Shown in pieces: positions 1 through 7,648 of a DNA stretch of 57,775 nt. A program made the position numbers and the translations under genes. The notes under the pieces are model-generated. The model did not search any database. It was not told where the DNA came from and saw only the letters and a list, made by a program, of their open reading frames with translations. Origin of the DNA: DASWJS01 sp036397035 (lineage in GTDB: Bacteria; Actinomycetota; AC-67); contig DASWJS010000026.1 of NCBI GenBank assembly GCA_036397035.1, forward strand, positions 1 through 57,775, written 5' to 3'. The number at the start of each line of letters is the position of its first letter. Positions within the stretch are counted from its first letter, which is position 1.

Positions 1-21
1 CCCCGGCGGAATCCGCCGGGG
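1..21 (-). terminator. hairpin terminator downstream of amt
   Basis: A perfect 9-bp GC-only stem (positions 1-9 with 13-21) closes a 3-base loop. It lies 14 bases beyond the amt stop codon on the strand being transcribed. No U-tract can be checked because the window ends there. Confidence 0.5.
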
Positions 22-34
22 ACCCCGCGCTTCG

Positions 35-1498
35 TTATTGCCTCGTCGTCTCCTCCGCGGGCAGGTCGATCGACGACTTCAGGCTCTTGCGAACCGATTC
101 GATCGCCTCCGGCGTCGGCAGGGCGCTCGCGCCGAGGAAGATCTCGGGGTAGCCCCACATACCGTGCTCGCCGATGTCGAGCCCTTCCAGCTCCTCCTCG
201 GGCGAGACCCGAAGGCCCATCGTGGCCTTGAGGATCCCGAAGAGCACAACGGCGGTCACGACGGCCCACAGGAACACGGTGGCGACGCCGAGCGCCTGCA
301 CGCCGAGCTGCGCGAAGTCGCCGTTGTAGAACACGCCCGCGCTCTTGCCGTATCCGGCGTCGATCGTCAGACGCGGCGCGGCGAACAAGCCCAGCGACAG
401 CGTCCCGAACGCGCCGCACACGCCGTGGACCGAGATCGCCCCGACCGGGTCGTCCACGCGGATGCGGTCGAAGAAGATGACCGAGCCGACGACGATGAGC
501 CCGGCGAGCGCGCCGATGATGACCGCGGCCCACGGCTCGACGAAGGCGCAGGGCGCCGTGATCGCCACCAGCCCCGCGAGCGCGCCGTTGCCGGCCATCG
601 CCACGTCGGGCTTCTTGCCGATGAACCAGATCAGCCCTGTCGCCGTGATCGCGCCGGCCGCCGCCGCCAGGTTGGTGTTCACCGCGATCAGCCCGATGTC
701 CAGGATGGCCCCCATGGTCGAGCCGGGGTTGAACCCGAACCAGCCGAACCACAGGATGAACACGCCCAGGATCGCCATCGGAATGGAGTGTCCGGGGATC
801 GCGCGCGGCTTGCCCTTCTTGTCGAACTTACCGAGCCGCGCTCCGACCATGATCGCGCCGACCAGCGCCACCCAGCCGCCGACCGAGTGCACGACCGTCG
901 AGCCGGCGAAGTCCAGGAACCCGCGCTCGGCGAGCCAGCCGCCGCCCCAGATCCAGTGGCCGCTGATCGGGTAGATGACGCCGGCGATCAGGCCGCTCGC
1001 CAGCAGGTAGGTCTTGAACTTGGTGCGCTCGGCCATGGCTCCCGAGACGATCGTCGCCGCGGTCCCGGCGAAGACGACCTGGAAGAGCCACTTCGCCGTC
1101 AGGGGCGGCGTCGCCCACGACAGCGAGTCGAACGTGCCTTCGCCCCCACCGAGGAACCAGCCGCTCGTTCCCACGAACGCGTTCCCCAGGCCGAACATGA
1201 AGGCGAACCCGAACGCCCAGTAGGCGATCGAGGCCATCGAGAAGTCGGCCAGGTTCTTCATCACGATGTTGGCCGCGTTCTTCTGCCGGGTCAGGCCGCC
1301 CTCGACCATCGCGAAGCCGGCCTGCATGAAGAAGACCAAGAACGCCGCGACCAGGGTCCAGACCGTGTCGAGCAGCACTTTCTGCTCGTTGATCAGGTCT
1401 TCGACCGCACTTGCTTCCTGGGCCCAGGCGATGCCGGCCCCGAGGCCGAGGAAGGCCAGCGTGGCCCCCGCGACCGTCAACGTACGACGACGAAACAT
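35..1498 (-). CDS. amt: ammonium transporter (Amt family)
   Basis: Amt/Rh-family channel of 487 residues that brings ammonium/ammonia across the cytoplasmic membrane. The ATG at 1498 is chosen because AGGAGGTGGGAGG sits directly before it; the in-frame ATG at 1531 has no such site. A cleavable-looking N-terminal hydrophobic segment (about residues 5-26, ending AWAQ) precedes the usual 11 membrane segments. Seen directly: GAMAERTKF, the pore histidine in VVHSVGG near residue 204, and the second pore histidine in SVHGVCGAFG. The C-terminal tail is short and charged, where GlnK-type PII proteins usually dock; no glnK is adjacent. A phased GT..C box upstream suggests nitrogen control. Monocistronic, with a terminator at the window edge. 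Confidence 0.96.
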   Translation of the reverse strand: MFRRRTLTVAGATLAFLGLGAGIAWAQEASAVEDLINEQKVLLDTVWTLVAAFLVFFMQAGFAMVEGGLTRQKNAANIVMKNLADFSMASIAYWAFGFAFMFGLGNAFVGTSGWFLGGGEGTFDSLSWATPPLTAKWLFQVVFAGTAATIVSGAMAERTKFKTYLLASGLIAGVIYPISGHWIWGGGWLAERGFLDFAGSTVVHSVGGWVALVGAIMVGARLGKFDKKGKPRAIPGHSIPMAILGVFILWFGWFGFNPGSTMGAILDIGLIAVNTNLAAAAGAITATGLIWFIGKKPDVAMAGNGALAGLVAITAPCAFVEPWAAVIIGALAGLIVVGSVIFFDRIRVDDPVGAISVHGVCGAFGTLSLGLFAAPRLTIDAGYGKSAGVFYNGDFAQLGVQALGVATVFLWAVVTAVVLFGILKATMGLRVSPEEELEGLDIGEHGMWGYPEIFLGASALPTPEAIESVRKSLKSSIDLPAEETTRQ

Positions 1499-1536
1499 CC
1501 TCCCACCTCCTAGGTGGGCGACGTTAGTCAACGCGT

Positions 1537-1575
1537 GTTGCGTGCCCGTACCGGCCGTGTAACCAACACGTAAAC
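1537..1575 (-). promoter_or_regulatory. possible GlnR-type box upstream of amt
   Basis: Reading the plus strand, GTTGC (1537), GTACC (1548), GTAAC (1559) and GTAAA (1570) start exactly 11 bases apart, with 6-base spacers. This matches the known actinobacterial GlnR layout GTnAC-n6-GaAAC repeated. It ends 39 bases upstream of the amt start. The match is degenerate, so regulation by a GlnR-like protein is inference. Confidence 0.45.
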
Positions 1576-1652
1576 GTCAACAACAGAAGTTTTCCCCAAC
1601 TTTCGATACGCGAGGGCGCAGCTAGAATGGCCTCGCGTCGCGCAGGCGATCC

Positions 1653-1723
1653 GCGGGTGTAGCTCAATGGTAGAGCTCGAGCCTTCCAAGCTCGTGGTGC
1701 GGGTTCGATTCCCGTCACCCGCT
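1653..1723 (+). tRNA. tRNA-Gly (anticodon TCC)
   Basis: Full cloverleaf: acceptor GCGGGTG pairs with CACCCGC. The anticodon arm CGAGC/GCTCG holds loop CTTCCAA with anticodon TCC at 1685-1687. The T-loop is TTCGATT, and the CCA end is not encoded. It reads GGA glycine codons. Confidence 0.97.
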
Positions 1724-1814
1724 CGGCAGAGCAGTGGTCGGCTTGTGGGCTGGTAGAGTTACACCGTTGTGATTCGGCGGCCCAAGGGGGGACGCACTGA
1801 AACTCGTCCATAGG

Positions 1815-2201
1815 GTGCTGGCGGTGTCGATCGCGGTGACCTTCGCGGCGAGCACCGCGACGATCCTGCTGAGCGACCTCGACGGAGAGGAGCCGCCGGT
1901 GGGCGCGAGCCCCACGCCCACGCTGTCGACCCCGCCCGCGACGCCGTCGGCCACCGCATCGGAGACCGAGACGGTCGAGCCGTCGCCGTCGCCGTCGCCG
2001 ACCCGGACTCGACGTTCCGGCACGAACGGGAACGGCACGAACGGGAACGGCACGAACGGGAACGGCTCGGGCTCGAACAACGGCTCGGGCTCGAACAACA
2101 CGCCGGAGACCGGCGTGGAGGATCACCCGGCCGCCTGGGCGATGCTCGCGCTCGCGTTTGCGCTGGCCATCGGGCTCGTTCGGCGACCGCGTCCCTCCTG
2201 A
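1815..2201 (+). CDS. small surface protein with sortase-like tail
   Basis: About 128 residues. The N-terminus is a hydrophobic signal peptide, followed by a Pro/Thr/Ser-rich stretch, a Gly-Asn repeat (three GNGT-type units, then two SGSNN-type units) and a C-terminal sorting-like signal. That signal is TPETG, a hydrophobic helix, then RRPRPS. This is the LPXTG architecture with Thr in place of Leu, suggesting covalent wall anchoring. The start is uncertain: GTG 1815 is the first conventional start. CTG 1797 would add KLVHR before the hydrophobic run, giving a better signal peptide, and lies 5 bases after AAGGGGGG. Sequence composition and the repeat make homology weak; the function is unknown. 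Confidence 0.6.
   Translation: MLAVSIAVTFAASTATILLSDLDGEEPPVGASPTPTLSTPPATPSATASETETVEPSPSPSPTRTRRSGTNGNGTNGNGTNGNGSGSNNGSGSNNTPETGVEDHPAAWAMLALAFALAIGLVRRPRPS
2018..2098 (+). repeat. in-gene tandem repeats
   Basis: Three exact 15-base copies (2018-2032, 2033-2047, 2048-2062; unit CGGCACGAACGGGAA) are followed by two exact 18-base copies (2063-2080, 2081-2098). They encode Gly-Asn-rich linker repeats in the surface protein. Exact DNA identity suggests recent slippage expansion and likely length variation between strains. Confidence 0.85.
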
Positions 2202-2246
2202 AACCAAGGGTTTCTCGCGGAACCCGCTGCTAAACTCGCCCAGCGC

Positions 2247-2321
2247 GCGCCCGTAGCTCAGCCAGGATAGAGCAGCTGCCTTCTAAGCAGCCGGTCGGGG
2301 GTTCAAATCCCTCCGGGCGCT
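2247..2321 (+). tRNA. tRNA-Arg (anticodon TCT)
   Basis: Acceptor GCGCCCG pairs with CGGGCGC. The anticodon arm GCTGC/GCAGC holds loop CTTCTAA with TCT at 2282-2284. The T-loop is TTCAAAT. It reads AGA codons, which are rare in this GC-rich genome. Confidence 0.97.
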
Positions 2322-2332
2322 CGGGCAAGCAT

Positions 2333-2407
2333 GGTGGCGTTAGCTCAGGCGGTTAGAGCGCCGGGTTGTGGTCCCGGAGGTCGGGGGTTCAAGTCCCCTA
2401 CGCCACC
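2333..2407 (+). tRNA. tRNA-His (anticodon GTG)
   Basis: Acceptor GTGGCGT pairs with ACGCCAC. The anticodon arm CCGGG/CCCGG holds loop TTGTGGT with anticodon GTG. The histidine identity pair is present: G-1 at 2333 opposite C73 at 2407. This is the standard His tRNA; the GTG-anticodon tRNA at 29605 lacks these features. Confidence 0.97.
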
Positions 2408-2625
2408 CCATTCTCGGTGCCGCGCGGGCGCGCGAGGACTTTGAACTGGCATTGGGAAAAGAACGACCCGTGATAGAGCTTCACAAACTGGGTGTGCGCG
2501 CTGCACCAGCCGAACGCGAGCCCGGCGGGGCTCGGCGTGAAGAGCTTGCAGTCGCGGCAGTCGCGCCGGCGGACGCGCAGCCGCTCGACACGCTGTTCCA
2601 GGGTTTCGCGGGCTTCAACGGCCAT
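2398..2625 (-). CDS. Cys-rich mini-protein, end of the nitrite operon
   Basis: 75 residues, not assigned to a family. A charged N-terminal helix (residues 4-21) is followed by a metal-site-like pattern: C23-x2-C26, C41-x2-H44 and C59, around aromatic stretches FGWCSAH and FFSQCQF. The ATG at 2625 is preceded by GGGAGG at good spacing and overlaps the end of the molybdopterin gene by 11 bp, so it is translated with the nirA-narK operon. A role as a Zn or Fe-S carrier or partner of the molybdopterin protein is inference. Oddity: its stop codon (2398-2400) and last codons lie antisense to the 3' end of tRNA-His. Confidence 0.7.
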   Translation of the reverse strand: MAVEARETLEQRVERLRVRRRDCRDCKLFTPSPAGLAFGWCSAHTQFVKLYHGSFFSQCQFKVLARPRGTENGVA

Positions 2626-3175
2626 GAACGCCTCCCAGGTCCATCAGGTCCGGCGGCACGTCGCCGCGGGGGTTGCCGACGAGGGTCTCCCACGGACCGG
2701 GCGTGAACCGCTCGACAACCGCGATCCGCGTGACCCACTTCACGCCCTTGTAGGCCCACTTGGCCGGCGGGGGCACGAGCCGCATGGGACCGCCGTGGGC
2801 TCGGGCAAGGGGCCGGCCGTCCAGCTCGAACGCGATCAGGCTCGAGCGAAGCTCGTCGAGCGACAGGCAGCTCGCGTACCCGTCGCCCGAGGCCAGGACG
2901 ACGCCGTAGCGTCCTTCCGGTAGCGGTCGCGCCCGCGCGAGCACGGTCTCGACGGCGACGCCCCGCCACCGGCACGACGGCCGGCTCCATCCCCAGACGC
3001 AGTGGAGGTCCCACGTGCGCTCGCCCTGAGCGGCCGCGAGCAGGTCGTCGAGGGTGAACGAAACCGGGTGCGACACGAGACCGTCGATCGTGAGATCCCA
3101 CCGAGAGGGGCGCGGGATCGACGCCTCCAGGTGCAGGACCGGAAGCGTCGCGGTCGGACGCTGCTCGCGCTTCAC
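2615..3175 (-). CDS. small molybdopterin-dependent oxidoreductase
   Basis: 186 residues, essentially a stand-alone sulfite-oxidase/YedY-type molybdopterin-binding domain. The Mo-ligating cysteine is visible in LHCVWGWS near the middle, and AHGGPMRLVPP and KWVTRI are family motifs. There is no signal peptide, haem domain or dimerisation domain, so it should be cytoplasmic and needs an electron partner. The GTG start at 3175 overlaps the narK stop (GTGA), showing translational coupling. Its place between a nitrate/nitrite transporter and a Cys-rich protein invites a role in nitrogen oxyanion reduction. Family relatives also act as sulfite or sulfoxide reductases or oxidases, so the substrate is open. 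Confidence 0.88.
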   Translation of the reverse strand: MKREQRPTATLPVLHLEASIPRPSRWDLTIDGLVSHPVSFTLDDLLAAAQGERTWDLHCVWGWSRPSCRWRGVAVETVLARARPLPEGRYGVVLASGDGYASCLSLDELRSSLIAFELDGRPLARAHGGPMRLVPPPAKWAYKGVKWVTRIAVVERFTPGPWETLVGNPRGDVPPDLMDLGGVHGR

Positions 3176-4695
3176 GCGCCGACGGCTTCCGCGGCGTCCT
3201 CCGCCGGCTCTTCGGTCAGGAGGTGCTCCGAGAAGCTGTGCTTGGGTTCCACGAGCCAGCGGCAGGCGACCGTGCCGGCGATCGACGCCGCCGCGATCAC
3301 CAGGAAGAAGGTGCTCGGCCGAACGAAGAGCAGCACCGTGAGGAACAGGACGGCGCCGACGTTGCCGTACGCGCCCACCATGCCCGCGATCTGACCGCCG
3401 ACGCGCTTGTTGACCAGCGGGACGATCGCGTAGACGGCGCCCTCGGACGACTGCACGAAGATCGAGCACGTCATGGCGACGCCGACGGCCAGCGGGACCG
3501 GCCAGGCGGACCCGAGCAGCGCCATCAGGGCGTACCCGCCGGCCAGACAGCCGAGCAGGATCGTCAGCGTTCGCCGCCTGCTGCCGAGCAGGTCGGAGAG
3601 AAGTCCGCCTGCGGGGCGGGCGAACAGGTTCATGAACGCGAACCCGCTCGCGGTGGCGCCGGCGAGCGCGGGTCCAAGTCCCCACGTCTCGGCGAAGAAC
3701 GCCGGGAGCATCGACACGACCGCCAGCTCGGAGCCGAAGCAGCACGCGTACGCGACGCAGAGCACCGCGACGGAGCGAAACGGGTACCGGTCGGCCTCCG
3801 AGTAGGCTCCGGCCAACGCCGGGGCGTTCACGGTGAAGACCTTCCGCAGTTGAAGGGCCAGGAGCGCGACGGTGAAGGCGACGACGGCCCACATCCACTC
3901 CGCCGACAGGACGCCGGCCTTGTGCACCCGCCAGGCGATGAGGTCGAGGACGCCGACCAACGGCACGACGAGAACGGCGAGGCCGAACACGGCCGCGCGG
4001 CCGGTCACCTCGAGCGCCCCGTGCCGCTTCGGGCGCACGTACGCGACGCCTTCCGGCGTGTCGGCCGCCGCCCGCAGGTAGTACGCGCCGTACGCGGCGG
4101 CCAGCAGGCCGGTCGAGGCGATCGCCCATCGCCATCCGCTCTCGCCGCCGGCCAAGCCGGCCAGCAACGGCAGCGTCATCGCGGCCGCCGCCGATCCGAA
4201 GTTCCCCCAGCCGCCGTAGATGCCCTCCGCCAAGCCGACCTCCCGGGGCGGGAACCACTCGGAGATCATTCGAATTCCCACGACGAAGCCGGCGCCCACG
4301 ATCCCCAGCGCGAGCCTGCTCGCGACGAGCACCGGGAAGCTCGACGCGAGCGCGAACACGGTGCAGGGGACGGCAGAGAAGATGAGGATCGACGCGTAGA
4401 CGCGGCGCGGGCCGAACCGGTCGAGCGCCATCCCGACCACGATCCGCGCGGGGACCGTCATCGCAACGTTGCAGAGCGCGAGCACCCCGAGGTGCGCCTT
4501 CGTCAGCCCGAGCTGGCGGCCGATCGTCAATGCGAACGGCGCCATGTTGAACCACACGACGAAGGACAGGAAGAACGCGAACCAGGTCATGTGAAGCGTC
4601 CGGTAGCGGCCCTTCAGCGACCACAGATCCTCCAGACGGCCGCCGATACCCGGCTTCGCGGCGTTCTCGACGGCCCCGATCTCCTGCACGTTCAT
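3172..4695 (-). CDS. narK: nitrate/nitrite transporter (NarK/NasA, MFS)
   Basis: 507 residues, MFS fold with about 12 membrane helices. Both nitrate-signature motifs are visible: GGWGNFGSAA in the first half and GAYGNVGAVL in the second, plus the MFS loop DRFGPRR. ATG 4695 overlaps the nirA stop as ATGA. The first ~35 residues are polar and cytoplasmic. Known function of the family: nitrate uptake, nitrate/nitrite exchange or nitrite export. Next to an assimilatory nitrite reductase, uptake is the likely job. The central loop (about residues 215-290) is longer than in the shortest homologues. Confidence 0.93.
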   Translation of the reverse strand: MNVQEIGAVENAAKPGIGGRLEDLWSLKGRYRTLHMTWFAFFLSFVVWFNMAPFALTIGRQLGLTKAHLGVLALCNVAMTVPARIVVGMALDRFGPRRVYASILIFSAVPCTVFALASSFPVLVASRLALGIVGAGFVVGIRMISEWFPPREVGLAEGIYGGWGNFGSAAAAMTLPLLAGLAGGESGWRWAIASTGLLAAAYGAYYLRAAADTPEGVAYVRPKRHGALEVTGRAAVFGLAVLVVPLVGVLDLIAWRVHKAGVLSAEWMWAVVAFTVALLALQLRKVFTVNAPALAGAYSEADRYPFRSVAVLCVAYACCFGSELAVVSMLPAFFAETWGLGPALAGATASGFAFMNLFARPAGGLLSDLLGSRRRTLTILLGCLAGGYALMALLGSAWPVPLAVGVAMTCSIFVQSSEGAVYAIVPLVNKRVGGQIAGMVGAYGNVGAVLFLTVLLFVRPSTFFLVIAAASIAGTVACRWLVEPKHSFSEHLLTEEPAEDAAEAVGA

Positions 4696-6329
4696 GACGC
4701 ACCTCCGGTCGTCGGCGCCGGCTCCAACGCCACCAGCGCCCTGGCATCCACGCGCTCGATGAACTCCGCGAAGGTCTCGGCGTCCTGCCGCTCGGCGACG
4801 AAACGCGCGAGCAGCGCCACGAGCTTCTCCGGCGCGACGTGCGCCGGGACCTTGCCGAGCCGGCTCGCCGCGGCGGGATCGGCGCCGAGGCGGCCGCCGC
4901 CGAACAGCTCGAACCCTTCCGAGATGCCGCGGTCGCCGTCGCGGACGCTCACGGCGGCCAGACCCACGTCGGCCGTCTGGTGCTGGGCGCACCCGTGCGA
5001 GCACCCCGAGATGTGGACCCGCAGCGGCCGGGCGGACGGCGGGTCCATCGCCGCGATCGAGGACAGGGTCGCATCGAGGTCGCGCGCCAAGCCGCGCGAG
5101 TCGCCCACGCCCCAGATGCAGTATTCCGTCCCCGCGCACACTTGAACGTCCACCAAGCCGCCCGCGCCGTCCGGCCACAAGCGAGCGGCGCGCAGCACCG
5201 CGGTGACGGCCTCCGCGTCTTCCTGTCGCACCCAGTGCAGCTCGGCGTTCTGCTCCCGGGTGAGCCAGACCGTTCCGTCGGCGTACCGGTCGGCCAGCAC
5301 TTCGAGCGTGGTCAACTGGTCGCGATCGAGGTCCCCCAGCGGCACCCTCGCCTCGATGCGCACGAAGCCGGGCTGCTTCTGCGCGAAGACGCCCCTGGTG
5401 TGTCCGGGCAACCTGCGGTCGGGCCCGAGCGCGGGCGCGGGCCCCGTGCGGACCGTGCGCACCGTGCGCGCGTCCGGCCGGATCTCCGCCAGCCGTTCGA
5501 GCACGGCCTCGACGAAGCGCTCCTCGCCCCATTCGGCGAGCAGGAACTTCAGTCGCGCCTTCGCCGCCCGTTCGCGGAACCCGTGCTCGCAGTAGACGTC
5601 GGCCACCGCTTCGGCCACCGCCACCACTTCGTCCGCGGGCACGAACCGGAACAGCAGGTGCGCGAGCCGTGGGTTCGAGCCGAGCGACCCCGCGCACCAC
5701 AACTGGAAGCCGTCACCGCCGGCGTGTCGCACCGCGACGAAACCGAGGTCGTTCACCTGCGCGTGGCTCATGCACCCCGAGCACCCGGCGACGTAGACGT
5801 TCAGCCGCCGGGGGAGCCGCGCGTTGTAGTAGGCGGCTCGGTCGAGGAAGAACCGGTGCAGGTCCTGCACCGTCGCCGAAACGTCGAACTGCTCGTCGGG
5901 ACAGATCCCCGCGCGGGTGCAGCCGACGATGTTGCGGACCGTGTGTCCGCACGAGGATCGCGTCGACAGTCCGAGCGCCTCCAGCTCATCCAGCGCCCGC
6001 CGGACGAGGGTGCTCGGCACCGAGTGCAGCTCGAGGTTCTGGCGCGTCGTGATGTGCGCGCCGCCGTCGGCCACCGACCACGACAGGCGGCGAAGGCCGC
6101 GCACCTGAACGGCGGTGACCCGGCCGCCCGGAACGCGGATCCTGATCATGTGGAGCCCGGGCGTGCGCTGGCTGCACACGCCGACGGTCTTGAGCCGGTA
6201 GTACTCCTCCGGCGTCAGCGATGCGAAGCCTTCGCGTTCGAGCCGCGCGAGATCGGGCTCCACGCCCTCCGCCTTCACGCGCTCGACGTCGAACTTCTGG
6301 CGCCATACAGGAACTTCTCCGTCGGTCAC
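4692..6329 (-). CDS. nirA: ferredoxin-type nitrite (or sulfite) reductase
   Basis: 545 residues, the standard length of single-chain siroheme/4Fe-4S reductases, with the two homologous halves typical of the family. The siroheme-cluster cysteines are visible in the second half: CAGTEYC (C-x5-C) and GCSHGC (C-x3-C). The TRQNLELH motif lies in the first half. It performs six-electron reduction of nitrite to ammonium, or of sulfite to sulfide. Coupling to narK favours nitrite. GTG 6329 follows AAAGGGGG by 8 bases. It leads the operon nirA-narK-molybdopterin protein-mini-protein. No nitrate reductase gene is recognised in the window other than the small molybdopterin protein as a candidate. Confidence 0.92.
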   Translation of the reverse strand: MTDGEVPVWRQKFDVERVKAEGVEPDLARLEREGFASLTPEEYYRLKTVGVCSQRTPGLHMIRIRVPGGRVTAVQVRGLRRLSWSVADGGAHITTRQNLELHSVPSTLVRRALDELEALGLSTRSSCGHTVRNIVGCTRAGICPDEQFDVSATVQDLHRFFLDRAAYYNARLPRRLNVYVAGCSGCMSHAQVNDLGFVAVRHAGGDGFQLWCAGSLGSNPRLAHLLFRFVPADEVVAVAEAVADVYCEHGFRERAAKARLKFLLAEWGEERFVEAVLERLAEIRPDARTVRTVRTGPAPALGPDRRLPGHTRGVFAQKQPGFVRIEARVPLGDLDRDQLTTLEVLADRYADGTVWLTREQNAELHWVRQEDAEAVTAVLRAARLWPDGAGGLVDVQVCAGTEYCIWGVGDSRGLARDLDATLSSIAAMDPPSARPLRVHISGCSHGCAQHQTADVGLAAVSVRDGDRGISEGFELFGGGRLGADPAAASRLGKVPAHVAPEKLVALLARFVAERQDAETFAEFIERVDARALVALEPAPTTGGAS

Positions 6330-6379
6330 CGCGTTCCCCCTTTGTCCGGGCGGACGCTAGCGGGAGCAGATGACCGCGC

Positions 6380-6417
6380 CGTTACCGAACGGTCCCGCGC
6401 GTGTTACGCGTTTGTAA
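6380..6417 (-). promoter_or_regulatory. possible GlnR-type box upstream of nirA
   Basis: GTTAC (6380), GTCCC (6391), GTTAC (6402) and GTAAC (6413) start exactly 11 bases apart, with 6-base spacers. This is the GTnAC-n6 layout known for actinobacterial GlnR, and it is better preserved than the amt copy. It ends 50 bases upstream of the nirA start and overlaps the last codons of the preceding regulator gene. Four in-phase units are unlikely by chance, but which protein binds is inferred. Confidence 0.6.
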
Positions 6418-6757
6418 CTACGTGCTGCCGCGCCGCGCATCGTGCGAGCCCGTCGACGTCGAGCGCGTAACCGACCTTGCGAACGGAGCGGAGGAAGCGT
6501 CCGTACGAGCCGAGCGCGCGGCGGATGCGCCAGACGTCGGTGTCGATGGCGCGAGATCGGGGACCCATCGGCGCGCCTGTGACGCGCTCGTAGAGTTCCG
6601 CGCGAGTCAACAGACGACCGTGCGCACGAACGAGTGACGCCAGGATCAGAACCTGCCGGGCGCTCACGTCGAGCGGGCGCCCGTCCAGCCACGACGCGCA
6701 CACGACGTTGGGTGAGATCGCCAGCGGACCCACCCGCAGGAGATCCTCGGGTTGCAC
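6404..6757 (-). CDS. stand-alone winged-helix regulator (OmpR/GlnR-like)
   Basis: 117 residues that cover only the OmpR/PhoB-type DNA-binding winged helix. Seen: wing/beta strands, helices around LLTRAELYERVTG, the recognition-helix region RAIDTDVWRIRRALG, and the final hairpin RSVRKVGYAL. The receiver domain found in GlnR, PhoB and similar proteins is absent, so phosphorylation control is unlikely. It is co-directional with nirA, 74 bases upstream, with the phased box between them. Likely role: nitrogen regulator of this operon and perhaps amt (inference). Start GTG 6757; the RBS is weak. Confidence 0.8.
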   Translation of the reverse strand: MQPEDLLRVGPLAISPNVVCASWLDGRPLDVSARQVLILASLVRAHGRLLTRAELYERVTGAPMGPRSRAIDTDVWRIRRALGSYGRFLRSVRKVGYALDVDGLARCAARQHVVTNA

Positions 6758-6886
6758 CCGCCCAGAGATACTCGACCCATGTGACGCGGAGGTTTCGGTG
6801 CGGTCGCCATCGCGTCAACGCCGCGTCAACGGCAGCCCGACCGTGCTTGTCGCGTCCATGTCCCACCCGCAGGGTACGGTTCGAGC

Positions 6887-7648
6887 ATGGCCGAGTTCTC
6901 CGGCCTTCCCCCTCTTCCCGCCTCGCTCCGCGCGCGAGCGGCTCGCTGGGCGGAGCTGAAGCGCTGGGAACGCCGCGACCTCGCCCGCGAGCTCCGAGGC
7001 CTAGGACTGTCGTACCGGGAGATCGCAGGCGTGGTCCCCGTGCACAAGGGAACGCTGTCCACTTGGTGCAGAGACGTCGAGCTGACCGACGAGCACCGCG
7101 CGCGGCTCGCGCGGAAACGTCCGCGAGAGACCGCTCGGATCGAGCACGGACGGCGACTCCGCGAGCGCGCCCAAGCCCGCAGGCAATCGATTCGCAGGGT
7201 GGCGAAGGCCGAGGCCGATTCGCTGTTGGATGACCCTCTATGGATTTCCGGCGTCGTCGCCTACTGGGCAGAGGGAGCGAAGACGAGCAACCAGTTGATA
7301 TTCGCGAATTCCGATCCCGACTTGGTTCGGCTTTTCATTCGGTGGCTGATCCGGTTCCTCGACGTCCACCTGCTGGATCTCGTGGCGCGGCTCCACCTCC
7401 ATTCAGGCCAGGACGAAGCCGAGCGAATCGCGTATTGGTCAGGGATCACGCGCATCCCTGCCGAGTCCTTCGGCAAGACCTACGTCAAGAAGGAAGGCAC
7501 CGGGCATCGAAAGAACATCCTTTGGGCCGGAACGATCTCGGTTCGGGTACGACGAAGCTCTGCACCTTTTCACCGCGTCATGGGTTGGATCGATCGGTTG
7601 AGGGAGCCCGACGGGCACGCTACGCTTCCCCGACCCGCGGGTCGCTAG
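6887..7648 (+). CDS. HTH plus LAGLIDADG-like protein
   Basis: 253 residues. Residues ~25-65 form a helix-turn-helix (LARELRGLGLSYREIAGVV, then KGTLSTWC). From ~120 on, VVAYWAEGAK and FANSDPDLVRLFIRW resemble the LAGLIDADG-type endonuclease core, where an acidic residue (here Glu in WAEG) sits at the active-site helix end. A later YVKKEGTGHRKN block supplies basic residues. Proteins of this build are usually left as hypothetical. The gene's last three codons and stop lie inside tRNA-Lys, an arrangement that recalls elements targeting tRNA genes. Start ATG 6887, divergent from the winged-helix regulator. Confidence 0.75.
   Translation: MAEFSGLPPLPASLRARAARWAELKRWERRDLARELRGLGLSYREIAGVVPVHKGTLSTWCRDVELTDEHRARLARKRPRETARIEHGRRLRERAQARRQSIRRVAKAEADSLLDDPLWISGVVAYWAEGAKTSNQLIFANSDPDLVRLFIRWLIRFLDVHLLDLVARLHLHSGQDEAERIAYWSGITRIPAESFGKTYVKKEGTGHRKNILWAGTISVRVRRSSAPFHRVMGWIDRLREPDGHATLPRPAGR

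Noticed and set aside
2018..2098. Tandem repeats as a CRISPR array
   Set aside because: Units are contiguous without spacers and lie in frame in a coding sequence.
1524..2207. Long minus-strand frame opposite the surface protein and tRNA-Gly
   Set aside because: It reads through tRNA-Gly and repeats, is Arg-rich and has no RBS; a GC shadow.
3223..6470. Long plus-strand frames opposite narK and nirA
   Set aside because: Arg/His/Glu-rich shadow translations with no motifs; the minus-strand genes explain the region fully.
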